A stretch of DNA of 64,000 bases from Symbiodinium natans (Eukaryota > Sar > Dinophyceae > Suessiales > Symbiodiniaceae), in assembly GCA_905221605.1 (NCBI GenBank), contig CAJNDS010002772.1, forward strand, positions 212,501 to 276,500, read 5' to 3'. Every line of letters starts with the position of its first letter. Positions within the stretch are counted from its first letter, which is position 1. Of the stretch, positions 46,628 to 56,116 are shown piece after piece. The notes beneath the pieces are model-generated. The model was not told the origin of the DNA, ran no database searches, and was given only the letters and a program-made list of their open reading frames with translations. A program made the translations under genes and the position numbers.

Positions 46628-49497
46628 TGGACATGATGCACCGAAAAGCCCCGGTGGACCCCCAGCGCCACGGCCCCGACTCCTGGGGCACAACTGGACC
46701 ATGCCGACACCGGCTGGGCCACCTGCACCAGTACCTGCCCCACCGGGTCCGGCGGGACCACCACCGCCGACTCCATATCGTCCACCCTCAACAAGACCTG
46801 CGGCGGTGGATGGGACGAGACCAACCGGCACGGCGAGACCGCCGCCAAGAGCCCCGAACCTCACGGTCCGACTACCCTCCGGGCTACTTGTCCAGGCTCT
46901 ACCATCGCCACACATGGCCACCGTTCACTCACAGGGGTCATACACGCTCATGCACACCAACGAGGCCATCTGGATCTACCTTCAGCCGAACACCAATGCC
47001 GCTGATACCTCTGGAGCATCCGCTGCTTCATCCTGAGCGTGCCTCTGCCGATGTACAGCAGAACATGATAGGTTTTGCACCAGCTCGGCCTTCCTCTACG
47101 TCTGCACCACGCCTTTACACCGCTCGAGCACCGATGCACTGCCACCAGACAAAAGACATTCTTGCAGATACTGTAATAAAGAGCTCTGCTGGCCACACAG
47201 AGGGAAGCTGGCGACTTGATGCCTGTCAGGTTAATTGGCGCTTCCTGTGCTGCATCCTGGCTCCTCACTGCATCACTTGGAGGCAATGGCCACGTCCTTG
47301 GGCTATCCGGTCATACCTGTCTGGCTGTGATACCAAGCCCTGCCAAGCACACCCCTACGCCATGCGAGGTCACAAACGCTGCAGCAAGCTGCAGCACAGC
47401 CCACCTCACACCACGACTACTGCTGTTCCCGGTCCCAAGCCCGGGAGGCGCGAGTCTATGCATCGAGTACTGTGTCATGCCTTGTTCACACGATGCCCCA
47501 TCATACTCGATATGACATACGATAATTTAATCGCGCAGGAGCCGAGGGTTGGGGGCTCTGCAGACCAGCAACCCCCTGTAGTTCATCACATGACTACAGC
47601 TCATGTCCCACAAAAGGGGACAAAGCACAACGGTCAGGCTACACACCTTGGCTTCCTTGACTGGACTGCCGAGGCCGAGGCCACCGGGAATCCCATTCCC
47701 ATGCTGCATGGTTTTGGAATTCATGCACTCTACCCCCTACGTACCTTGCTTGACGACCAATCGCTGTTCCCATCACTATCCGGCCCTGTTCTCTCACTCG
47801 ACGCACTTTTGCGCGGTGACACAACATTAGAGCCGCAGAATAAAGCAGAACTGTGTTTCAGGTCTGCCTTTCTGCAAGGGCAAGCGGTCACCGCTCCCTG
47901 CTGGCATGCTCCAAGCTTAGCTTGTCCACTTCTTATGTGTCGCTCGCATCCTCTGAGATGCTTGCAGCAGACCATACCTCTGAGTCACACACATTCAACT
48001 GAGTCAGTCCTGTGTTCACTAGGTGTGAATGGCTCCCTCTACTGGCCATGGCTTGCTGCGGAAGGACTCCTGCATTCATTGAATGCACCACAGCTTCGAA
48101 CCACGGTACAAGTAAGCTTGATGTGCCACACATCCGCCATCCTTCTCAACCTCATAATTTCGCTGGCTCAGCTTGAACAGGGACCCCACGGTGGATCGGA
48201 TCTCCATGAGACATTTGGCACACCTTATTCTGATCATGTGCAGTACCTATCGACCCTTGCTTCCCACGCTCGGCCCAGTGACATGGGTCGCAATGGACCT
48301 TCGCCCTCGGCCAAGCTCAAATCCTCCCGGAGGCCGCCGTCAAGGTTTCGCAATCCCTCGCAGGGTGGGGACAACCACGTGGATACGACATCGGTCCCGG
48401 CCAAAGCGTCTCCTGCCAACCAGGATAACCACTGGGCCGATAATGGATGGGGTACGGCCTGGACTTGGGAGTCGAGTGATACGAACTGGAATAGCGACTG
48501 GAAGGCTGCACATGCAGCAAATGCTGGCTGGTGGACAGGACAGTGGACTGCACAATGGGATCAAAGACAATGGACCAGCCGTGTGCCGCCGCCCCCACCT
48601 CCACCTCCGGTGAAAAGACGCAATGCTACCTCTGCTGAACACACTGCAAACCAGCAAGAAGGCACTGCGGCCATGACTGCTGAGGCCGGATCAAGTCCGG
48701 ATCGTGCCATGCCTTCCCAGCAGCCTTCCTCGACTAGTTCCGCGGCCCCTGTACGTACTCTCTCCACGGTCAAGGAGGAGCAGAGCAACTCCTCTGAAGA
48801 GGAGCCGAACGAACTAGCTGCAGCTGGGAGCGTCCAGGAGGACACAGCCCGCCCACTACCTGCAGGCGCTGAGGAGCAAAGCTCTGGCATTGCACTGTCG
48901 CCTGATTGTATGGTCCAGACCAAGATGGAACTGGATGAGGCAACACCAGGAGCCGCTTGTGCTTCGCCATCCCAGCTGCTCAGCCTGTCCTCACCAGTCA
49001 CGATGAATGCGCCTCCCAGCTCCACCTTCACAGACGACTTCACTGCAGAGACGACTCTCTCCCCTGCGCAATCCCAGCCACAGGGCCTGCCGCTGCTACA
49101 TCTGCCCCACCAGGTAAAGGACGAGTCCCTTGAGTCGGAAACACAATCATCTTCCTCTGAAGCACCGCCTTGCATGGCGGAGATTGCAGATTTAGCGCAG
49201 ACGGCCTCCTACTCGCAGATGACACCGACGGAGCTGCCAGTGCCCAACGACATCTCTCATCCCATGCAGACTGGCACCAGTTCCGCCACCTCCAGTGACG
49301 AGCTTCTGGAGGAGAACCAGCAAACATCGCCCATGCAGCAAAGCAGCAGCGAGATGGAAGGGGCGGATCTTCAACTGTGCCCCGCTGTTGCAACGACGAG
49401 GACCTCTGATCTCTCGCCTACCTCTCCGGCTGAATCTGAAGAGGCCCTGCCAACCATCGCCTCCAGCGGAACCACAGACAGGCAAGTCTGCCAATAA
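46627..49497 (+). CDS. LINE ORF2, Trp-rich and Ser/Glu-rich protein
   Basis: The second half, from about 48180, has real protein character: a Trp-rich segment (NHWADNGWGTAWTWESSD, then WWTGQWTAQWDQRQW), a poly-Pro run followed by VKRRNA, then about 250 residues rich in Ser, Glu, Thr and Pro ending at 49497. The first half is doubtful. It overlaps the RT frame by 203 bases at its end and abuts ORF1 at its start (46627). No conserved domain is recognised; it is likely a disordered accessory or Gag-like part of the LINE. Confidence 0.45.
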   Translation: MDMMHRKAPVDPQRHGPDSWGTTGPCRHRLGHLHQYLPHRVRRDHHRRLHIVHPQQDLRRWMGRDQPARRDRRQEPRTSRSDYPPGYLSRLYHRHTWPPFTHRGHTRSCTPTRPSGSTFSRTPMPLIPLEHPLLHPERASADVQQNMIGFAPARPSSTSAPRLYTARAPMHCHQTKDILADTVIKSSAGHTEGSWRLDACQVNWRFLCCILAPHCITWRQWPRPWAIRSYLSGCDTKPCQAHPYAMRGHKRCSKLQHSPPHTTTTAVPGPKPGRRESMHRVLCHALFTRCPIILDMTYDNLIAQEPRVGGSADQQPPVVHHMTTAHVPQKGTKHNGQATHLGFLDWTAEAEATGNPIPMLHGFGIHALYPLRTLLDDQSLFPSLSGPVLSLDALLRGDTTLEPQNKAELCFRSAFLQGQAVTAPCWHAPSLACPLLMCRSHPLRCLQQTIPLSHTHSTESVLCSLGVNGSLYWPWLAAEGLLHSLNAPQLRTTVQVSLMCHTSAILLNLIISLAQLEQGPHGGSDLHETFGTPYSDHVQYLSTLASHARPSDMGRNGPSPSAKLKSSRRPPSRFRNPSQGGDNHVDTTSVPAKASPANQDNHWADNGWGTAWTWESSDTNWNSDWKAAHAANAGWWTGQWTAQWDQRQWTSRVPPPPPPPPVKRRNATSAEHTANQQEGTAAMTAEAGSSPDRAMPSQQPSSTSSAAPVRTLSTVKEEQSNSSEEEPNELAAAGSVQEDTARPLPAGAEEQSSGIALSPDCMVQTKMELDEATPGAACASPSQLLSLSSPVTMNAPPSSTFTDDFTAETTLSPAQSQPQGLPLLHLPHQVKDESLESETQSSSSEAPPCMAEIADLAQTASYSQMTPTELPVPNDISHPMQTGTSSATSSDELLEENQQTSPMQQSSSEMEGADLQLCPAVATTRTSDLSPTSPAESEEALPTIASSGTTDRQVCQ

Positions 49498-52400
49498 GAT
49501 CCGCGACTGGCAGACAGATGGCCCCGATGTTGACTCGTCCTCGCCGTCCTCAGATGTCACCATTCCTGCCGCACCTGAGGAACCAGCCTTATCCAGTGCA
49601 GAGGTCCACCTGACATTGACCACACGCACCACGAACAAGATGCCGAGATTGCACTCACCGACTGCAGATCAGAAAACCGGATTGCATTGCTTTTGCCTGC
49701 ACAGCCTCCTGCTCTGGCACAGAGTCCCCATCAATACAGCATCGGTAGTGCGGAGTGAGCAAGTATTTCGCATGACCCTCACTGTTCATTGGCTGGGACA
49801 GGACACATCCTCGACCACCAGCTGGAACAAGCCCGAAGCGTCCTCAGTTAGTGCAGCTTATCTTTCATGGGGCAAGATCATGCAAAGCCACGCCTGGGCA
49901 CGTTGGAAGCTTCTGTTAAAGGCAAGACGTGTCAGCAAGCGCTCACTTGCTACAGCTGCAGTACCGCTGGAGCCTGAGACTGAACATGCAGCATCAGCAA
50001 ACAGGGAGCGCCACCTCAGCAGCCACAGACGTGTACACTCCAGGTCGTGTGTGCCCAGCTTGCTCCGTATACTCGTTCTCACTGGATTCTACCCATACCT
50101 TGCACTTGGAGTGTCATCACAAACCTTTAATCCTGCCCGAACAGCAATACCGGAACCGATGCACAGCCCGGCTGCTAAGCGCTCCTACAAACGGGCTGTG
50201 AAGCGAGCCAGTCGTTTTGGAGTCACCACTTATCTCGGTCGCACCTTCACTGCTAAACAGCTAAGTGTCCGCTACCAGCCAGACAACGCGGGCAGCAAGT
50301 CTTCCTCCCCACAGGTAGAGACCACAGCACATGGCCTGCGCATTCTGTACTGGAATGCTGGTGGGCTACATGCCTCCAGACATGCAGAGCTCAAACACTG
50401 GCTGCACATCCAGGACGAACACACTCGGCCAGACTTAGTGGTCATCACTGAAACGCACTGGCCCACCACAATGGAATACCCAGCCACTGACTGGCAAGCT
50501 GTCCATACTGGTGTGGGCCAATCACAAGGGGGGATCCTTGTGCTCGTACACAACTCAGTATGTCCGGCACATGACATCCGATACAATGAGCTAAAGCCAG
50601 GTCGATTACTACATGTTCGAATCTCGCTGCAGAAGCGTCCTGCCCTTGATGTCCTGGCCGTATATCAGCACGCTTGGAACCCCGATAGTGGAGACGGTGA
50701 CAGGCAAGCACGCATCACCAGATTGCTAGCAAACCGGTCGGACATCTGGGAACGTATCTCTAAATGGGCTCGCTCGGTTCCTGCTCGAAATCTACTTCTC
50801 ATCGTAGGGGACATGAACTGTCCTTTGCTGAAAGAGACCACTCATGTTGGCAAAGGAACCCCAATACTGCCCGCGGGTCATCACTACAGAGATCAGTTTC
50901 GATTACAGGACCTTCTAAGGGATCATGGTTTGTGCGCGTTAAATACATGGGGAAAAGCAGGGTCTCCCTCCGTCACCTTTAAGCCACTTAAGGGCATGGG
51001 CACTCAAATTGACTTCTACCTGACGAGATGCCGCCAGACAACGCCCCAAGCCCTATGTGCGAGCACCTTGATGAATTTCCCACTCTTGCCTGAAACGGGG
51101 ATGTATCATCTCCCAGTCAAGGCGCAGCTGCCGTTACCAGTGGCACCTCGCAAAGCCGGCGAGAAACAGGGCAACTCACTTAAAGCCACACAGGAGCTCA
51201 TGAATAAATACCCTAAACTCCTCCCCACCTACCAAGCGCACCTACCGGATCATGTCTTACCACATCAGGAGCTGACCAAAATCATGGCGGATGCATGGGC
51301 AAATGCGCTTGATCAGTGCTGCGTGATCCTCAATCCCTCAGAGGCCCCCGCAACGACTCTTGACTCGCCTGAGGTAGTTCATCTTTGGCAACACCGACAA
51401 GAGTTGCGGGCACTACAGCAGGCCCTTGCCACCAACCATGACACCTTTGTTGGCACTCTCGACCTTCAGGTTCGTAAACATACTAGAGCCAGACTAGCAG
51501 CGTCTATGCTGCTTCGAGCCTGGCAGCAGGCTGTACATTGCACTCGGAAGGCCAAGGAGCTTCGCAAGATTAGCAGACTCAGAAAGAAGCAACACCTTGA
51601 TGCGCTCATTATGGAGGCCAGGAACAGCAGCAGTCCCATGACAGCCGTTCACCAAATCCTGAAGCGCTATGCACCAAAGGTCAGGCAGAAGAGGCTCCAG
51701 CTCCGCACCAGTCAAGGACACATCCTCACGCCGCAAGAAGAAATGCAGCAGATTGTGGGACATTTTAAGCAGGTCTACAAACAACCAGACCATGCACCAT
51801 CGGGCAGGCCTGTTGATCAGGCCGTTGTCTTTGATCCACACAGTGTGCTTCTGGCGTTCAGCAAGTTGCCTAACAAGGCTCTTCCTTCACACTTCCTGCC
51901 TGCCCCGCTATGGCGAGCCTCAGCTCACCTTGCGACGCAGGTGTTCCAGCAGACCCTTGTGGCAGCCTATGACCAGGAAGAACTTGTGCTGCCCAAGGCC
52001 TGGCACGAAATACAAGTGGCACTCATCCCTAAACCGTCTAAGCCGGCGACCTCTGCCGACTCGCTAAGACCAATTTCACTGCTTTCGCCGATGGCCAAAG
52101 TCCTAGCAAAGCTAGTAGCGGAGGAGATTCGGCCCATAGTCTCGAATGCCGCCACGCACATCCCACAATTTGCATACCTTGAAGGACGACAAACCTGTGA
52201 CGCTATCGACAGGGCTTTTGGCCATTGCAGAGAAATCCGAGAACGTCGCCAAAATGCCACGGTCACCACCCGTGACAGGAGGGCGGGCAAAACTGCCCAA
52301 ATCGTCTCGGGAGGCGTCACGCTCTCACTTGATCTACGCAAAGCCTTCGACAGCATCCCCTGGCAGTGTCTGCAGCAATGCCTTGAGCACTTCCGGATAC

Positions 52401-54664
52401 CTGCCTCGATTATTCAACTTATTTTGTACCTACATGAGAACGCCACGTACATTTTTAAAACTCCTAGAGCGCAGGGCTCTGTGCTGGCGGGGCAAGGCAT
52501 CAGGCAGGGATGCGGATTAGCGCCGATGCTCTGGACGCTCTACTCCCTCTATCTTGCATCCAAACTTGACACTGCTGCGCCCTCAGCACTCAAAACTTTC
52601 TTTGCGGACGATTTCCTAGCGCAATGGACGATCGAGACCTGGTCAGACATGAAAAGTGTCCCCACGCAAATTTCAAAAATAGTTGCAGTCTTGGAAGATC
52701 ATGGTATGCAACTTAGTCCGGGCAAGACAGTGGTACTCTACTCGCTCTGGGGTACGCAGGTACATGCATGCCTCAAGCCCACGCTGTGTCAGCATGCCAC
52801 TCTCGGCAAATGCCTGCGAATTGGGGCTGCCAACCTCACGGGAAAGTGCTACCTGTTACCGGTTGTCATGTCCCATGAGTACCTTGGCGTCAAACTTTCG
52901 TACAAAAACTTTGAGTGGCAAACACTTAAGCACCGGCTACGCCATTCCTGGATTGCCTATAATCGGTTATCTGCCTTGCTGAAGTCTAAAGCCCTGCCAG
53001 TGCATAAGCGATTGCAGCTGCATCAATGCATATGTCTCGCCACCCTTCGATATGGGCTCTCCTGTACAGGACTGACCATGGCTGGTAGACAGAAAGTCTA
53101 TGGCACTGTCCTCCGACAATGGCGAGCTTTGGCTAATAACCTTCCTCACATCACTGGGCTGTCTAATGCGACTTTCTTGACAAACTTTCACCTGGCTGAC
53201 CCCCTGGAAGGCTTGGACACTACTTTGATCAAAAGGCTAGATAAGGTAGAATCAGGGCCTATTGCACAACTACAGCCACCCGTCGTAAAACGATGGTGGG
53301 AACACCTCCGTAAAATCACCAATGATCCGACTGTTACGCAGGCGGCAAGCAAAGTGCCCCTCAGACATCAGGATGCCAGACCCCCAGCTCCATGTGATGT
53401 ATGCGGCCTTTCCTTTCCCAACGAGGCCACGTTACGTTGGCACATCTCCAACGTGCATGTCAAGCTGACTAAAGAGCAACATCATGCGAAGGAGGCAGCC
53501 TTTCGAGAACGAAAGGCCTCGCACACGCAACATGCACACGATGGTATGCCTACGTGTCGACACTGCAGACATGAGTTCTCATCCTGGCCGCAGTTTGCGG
53601 CGCATCACAATAGGCAGTGTTGCCCAGTACTTCACTTAGGATGTGCCCCGACCCTACCTCCATATCCGCCAGACCCTGCACCCCTGCTGCAGGACGAAGC
53701 TTTTCTGCAAGACGCTCAGTCGGATGATTGGAAGCAACTTGCACAGAACATCCGCGCCATTGGGCGATTGCACTACTGCCCCTTCTGCAACCTTTGGATG
53801 GCCAAAACTGCCATGTTGCATCAACATATCAAGGCTCAACATGTGGATGCAGCCGCTCACCTTGACCAGTGTCAGCATTTCCTGCTTACGCGAAAGGGTA
53901 TCAACTCCCCCTGCCAGCACTGTGGCACTCGGCACAACCGCGCGGCTGTGGGGTGCTCAGTACTGATTCGAGTAGCCTTCATCCTGCAACATCAAAATCG
54001 CTTGGGAATCCTTCTTCATGCCTCGGAATCGGCCACAGGTGATGATGGACGAGCTGACAAGAGGCGCCGCCGAAATGGATCTGTGGAAGTCCATGATGAA
54101 CAAGCCTGGGGAGGTGGGGCAAAAGCGGCAAGGCGACCGAGCGGAGGACCTCAGTCGCCAGAAAGGTCGACAGCGCGGAGATCGGGGGAAAGACAACCAG
54201 AGCTTCGCGAAGCAGGCCAAACAGGCCTCCGGACCTTCTTCGCTGGACAACGACGAGGACGATCCCCTGAGAGAGGCCTTGAAGCTCATCACGACCCTGT
54301 CCCTTCGCCACGGATGCACTGGCCATCCACCGTCAGGACACCAGCTACGTGTTCTTCTGACAGTGCTCAGCGATCTCATGCGAGTCGGATCGAATGGAAG
54401 GCCAAGAAAGAGCAGTCACCAGCTCGTGTGGTCCTCCTGGGCTGTCTCCTGGAGGCGGTGACTACCAGGAGCGGCCAAACTGGTAAAACCAGCGGGCGAC
54501 TTTCACTACATAATGTGGGACGACGCGGAGAAGATTTTCCAGAGCAAGGACGATCGCGAATCGATCCCCACGAAAACGGACTCGAGGATATCGCGACCCT
54601 GCCGAGGCTGATCCTTCAGCTACGAGTGGTAGGACGCTTTCATGCCCAACGCAGCGAGGGGTAA
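49295..54664 (+). CDS. LINE endonuclease-reverse transcriptase with zinc fingers
   Basis: Nicks target DNA and primes cDNA synthesis on it. The 1789-codon frame is open throughout; the ATG at 49640, after the ORF2 stop, is the likeliest start. APE endonuclease at residues about 350-590: LYWNAGGL (Asn352), VVITETHW (Glu about 386), IVGDMNCP (Asp/Asn about 505) and GTQIDFYLTR. RT at about 900-1130: EIQVALIPKPSKP, DSLRPISLLSPMAKVLAKLV, LSLDLRKAFDSIPW (motif A), GQGIRQGCGLAPMLW (motif B) and FADDFLAQW (motif C, 52602-52613). C2H2 or CCHC fingers follow: CDVCGLSFPNEATLRWH (about 1367), CRHCRHEFSSW (about 1421) and CPFCNLWMAK (about 1495). After about 53950 the frame probably is not native; the frame 54018-54461 (contains MMDELTRGAAEMDLW) continues better. 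Confidence 0.9.
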   Translation: MTSFWRRTSKHRPCSKAAARWKGRIFNCAPLLQRRGPLISRLPLRLNLKRPCQPSPPAEPQTGKSANKIRDWQTDGPDVDSSSPSSDVTIPAAPEEPALSSAEVHLTLTTRTTNKMPRLHSPTADQKTGLHCFCLHSLLLWHRVPINTASVVRSEQVFRMTLTVHWLGQDTSSTTSWNKPEASSVSAAYLSWGKIMQSHAWARWKLLLKARRVSKRSLATAAVPLEPETEHAASANRERHLSSHRRVHSRSCVPSLLRILVLTGFYPYLALGVSSQTFNPARTAIPEPMHSPAAKRSYKRAVKRASRFGVTTYLGRTFTAKQLSVRYQPDNAGSKSSSPQVETTAHGLRILYWNAGGLHASRHAELKHWLHIQDEHTRPDLVVITETHWPTTMEYPATDWQAVHTGVGQSQGGILVLVHNSVCPAHDIRYNELKPGRLLHVRISLQKRPALDVLAVYQHAWNPDSGDGDRQARITRLLANRSDIWERISKWARSVPARNLLLIVGDMNCPLLKETTHVGKGTPILPAGHHYRDQFRLQDLLRDHGLCALNTWGKAGSPSVTFKPLKGMGTQIDFYLTRCRQTTPQALCASTLMNFPLLPETGMYHLPVKAQLPLPVAPRKAGEKQGNSLKATQELMNKYPKLLPTYQAHLPDHVLPHQELTKIMADAWANALDQCCVILNPSEAPATTLDSPEVVHLWQHRQELRALQQALATNHDTFVGTLDLQVRKHTRARLAASMLLRAWQQAVHCTRKAKELRKISRLRKKQHLDALIMEARNSSSPMTAVHQILKRYAPKVRQKRLQLRTSQGHILTPQEEMQQIVGHFKQVYKQPDHAPSGRPVDQAVVFDPHSVLLAFSKLPNKALPSHFLPAPLWRASAHLATQVFQQTLVAAYDQEELVLPKAWHEIQVALIPKPSKPATSADSLRPISLLSPMAKVLAKLVAEEIRPIVSNAATHIPQFAYLEGRQTCDAIDRAFGHCREIRERRQNATVTTRDRRAGKTAQIVSGGVTLSLDLRKAFDSIPWQCLQQCLEHFRIPASIIQLILYLHENATYIFKTPRAQGSVLAGQGIRQGCGLAPMLWTLYSLYLASKLDTAAPSALKTFFADDFLAQWTIETWSDMKSVPTQISKIVAVLEDHGMQLSPGKTVVLYSLWGTQVHACLKPTLCQHATLGKCLRIGAANLTGKCYLLPVVMSHEYLGVKLSYKNFEWQTLKHRLRHSWIAYNRLSALLKSKALPVHKRLQLHQCICLATLRYGLSCTGLTMAGRQKVYGTVLRQWRALANNLPHITGLSNATFLTNFHLADPLEGLDTTLIKRLDKVESGPIAQLQPPVVKRWWEHLRKITNDPTVTQAASKVPLRHQDARPPAPCDVCGLSFPNEATLRWHISNVHVKLTKEQHHAKEAAFRERKASHTQHAHDGMPTCRHCRHEFSSWPQFAAHHNRQCCPVLHLGCAPTLPPYPPDPAPLLQDEAFLQDAQSDDWKQLAQNIRAIGRLHYCPFCNLWMAKTAMLHQHIKAQHVDAAAHLDQCQHFLLTRKGINSPCQHCGTRHNRAAVGCSVLIRVAFILQHQNRLGILLHASESATGDDGRADKRRRRNGSVEVHDEQAWGGGAKAARRPSGGPQSPERSTARRSGERQPELREAGQTGLRTFFAGQRRGRSPERGLEAHHDPVPSPRMHWPSTVRTPATCSSDSAQRSHASRIEWKAKKEQSPARVVLLGCLLEAVTTRSGQTGKTSGRLSLHNVGRRGEDFPEQGRSRIDPHENGLEDIATLPRLILQLRVVGRFHAQRSEG
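54018..54461 (+). CDS. LINE 3' frame, unknown conserved-looking segment
   Basis: A 147-codon frame, +1 to the RT frame, that looks more protein-like than the overlapping end of the RT frame: MMDELTRGAAEMDLWKSMM, a charged Lys/Arg/Asp middle, then REALKLITTLSLRHG. Near 54310-54440 the sense seems to pass through the other two frames (LAIHRQDTSYVFF, then PARVVLLGCLLEAV), which suggests small indels. I take it as the decayed 3' domain of the LINE polyprotein; function unknown. Confidence 0.4.
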   Translation: MPRNRPQVMMDELTRGAAEMDLWKSMMNKPGEVGQKRQGDRAEDLSRQKGRQRGDRGKDNQSFAKQAKQASGPSSLDNDEDDPLREALKLITTLSLRHGCTGHPPSGHQLRVLLTVLSDLMRVGSNGRPRKSSHQLVWSSWAVSWRR

Positions 54665-54964
54665 ACTTCGCTATGCGGGCTACATCATGTACAAGAATGT
54701 ACACGGCTCTTCAGGATGGGCAACTGCCACTGCACCCGACCCGAGGGTTCCACAAGCAGTGCAGCTACCAAGGCCACTCACATCTATGTGTGACTCGAGT
54801 GGTGAGAAAGTATCTGTACAAGCACAGGGGTGGAGACCACTGACCTGGCGTTGATTGTGAAACGCTACTTAAGGGCGGAGTCCGCTTACCTACGCAGCCA
54901 TCAGGGGCGGTAACCGCTTACCCTTGATGAAGTTGGGTTGGTGGCGGTGAATCAGATGATATGT

Positions 54965-55506
54965 TTACAGTGAGCTTCTGGGCAACTTTGTATCGTCATG
55001 CAAGTGGGCAGTGGCTCCCACATGGAAGGTGACAGCCCTGTAGTGTCCAGATTGAGGGGTCTCACCGATGTGAATGATTGCTGCTCTTAGTCGATATCGC
55101 AGGGTTCTCCTCTGCAAACCATCATCAGGAAAGACAGAAATGGAGAGGGTGTCAGTTGGCACAACTGGGGCAGTAGATTTGGCGTAGACTCCACCAACCT
55201 CTCGAAACCTGTTAAGTTGCAGCAAGGGCTCACTGGGATCAGTAGCAAGCGCGTGCGGAGCAGCCTGGGACTTCATGCATTAATTAAGCTCTGCAACGCG
55301 CATTCCTGTTGGGCAGCAGGACGGGCCAAGTGGTACCTCGATCTGTGACCTGAATAGCGCCGTCCACATGCAATCTGGTTTGCCATTCTCCATACATGGG
55401 GGCTGTAGTTCATTTGCCAACAAGTGCTTGGCAAATTCTGCTGCATCATGTTGCAGATTTGGCTGCCCATGTTCTTAGCGCCTGGGTCCAGGGCAGAAGC
55501 TGCCAC
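54965..55506 (-). pseudogene. USP-type (C19) ubiquitin protease-like fragment
   Basis: The C-terminal part of a ubiquitin-specific protease fold. On the minus strand 55276-54965 reads LLQLNRFREVGG, then LRYRLRAAIIHIGETPQSG and GHYRAVTFHVG, with HLHDDTK last. GxTPxSGHY is the catalytic His box and the DD pair is near the usual Asp position. The part upstream (55506-55273, ending ECALQSLINA) belongs in sense but is two bases out of frame near 55265. The Cys box was not found. It lies against the 3' end of the plus-strand LINE, in opposite orientation. USP-like domains could be host-derived or part of another LINE; I cannot tell which. Confidence 0.65.
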
Positions 55507-56116
55507 AACTTAGCCGTTTTCTAAGTGACAAGCCAGGATCATCAGCCTTTGAAGATCATCACGAAAGAACGTCATCGCCTCAAAGCTTCTTTGCAAGCTT
55601 CTCCAGCGCATTGACCCAGTTTGTCGTGCCTCAGGGACGTGCCTGCCAGGCCAGATCGCTTGGTAGCAGTACTTGTCCAGCAGAAAGTATCGTGTAAGGC
55701 TTGGTTGCGTAGGCCAATCTCCAGGACGAATGGCACCACTTCCCCCTGCATGTCCGGTGCAAGCTTGGAAAGAAAAAGAAGCCGGGCGCGGCGTGACAAG
55801 TGGCAATGAAAGAAAAGAAAAAGTTTCTTCTTTCTTTAGGCGCGGCGCCAGCCGCGGCGGCGACCGCCGCGCATGGCGCCGCGCCTTCAAGGAAGAGCTG
55901 CGCCGCCAAGAACAACCTGCCACCTCTGGCGCCGCGTCTGTTTAAGCAAGCACCGCCCACAGTGCCATAGCCAGTTCTCTGCGCCTACTCTCTCTAACCT
56001 CTAACCCGACTCGAGCACGTTAACAGCAAACGCCCAACCCTACCGCGACCCCCCAGCAACAGAAGAGCATGGAACCTTTTTGCGCATTTCTTGCGAAACA
56101 GAAACGCTTGAGCTTG
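55507..56116. other. Spacer between USP fragment and transposase
   Basis: No recognised gene. It contains the GC hairpin at 55838-55886. Minus-strand open frames 55510-55923 have no family signature. Confidence 0.4.
55838..55886. repeat. All-GC 49-nt hairpin
   Basis: AGGCGCGGCGCC (55838-55849) pairs perfectly with GGCGCCGCGCCT (55875-55886). Inside it CGCGGCGG (55853-55860) pairs perfectly with CCGCCGCG (55864-55871), with a 3-nt loop and a 3x3 internal loop. It is flanked on the left by an A-rich/T-rich inverted stretch (55808-55837). Confidence 0.95.

Larger units (their letters stand above)
43137..54900 (+). mobile_element. Long non-LTR retrotransposon (APE-type LINE)
   Basis: A 5' region with a hairpin, two long overlapping N-terminal frames (43535-46627 and 46627-49497) and the endonuclease-RT frame (49295-54664), all plus. 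At nearly 12 kb it is long for a LINE. The 3' end is set only loosely, before the USP-like minus-strand fragment at 54965; I saw no poly-A tail. Target-site duplications were not found by eye. Confidence 0.75.
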
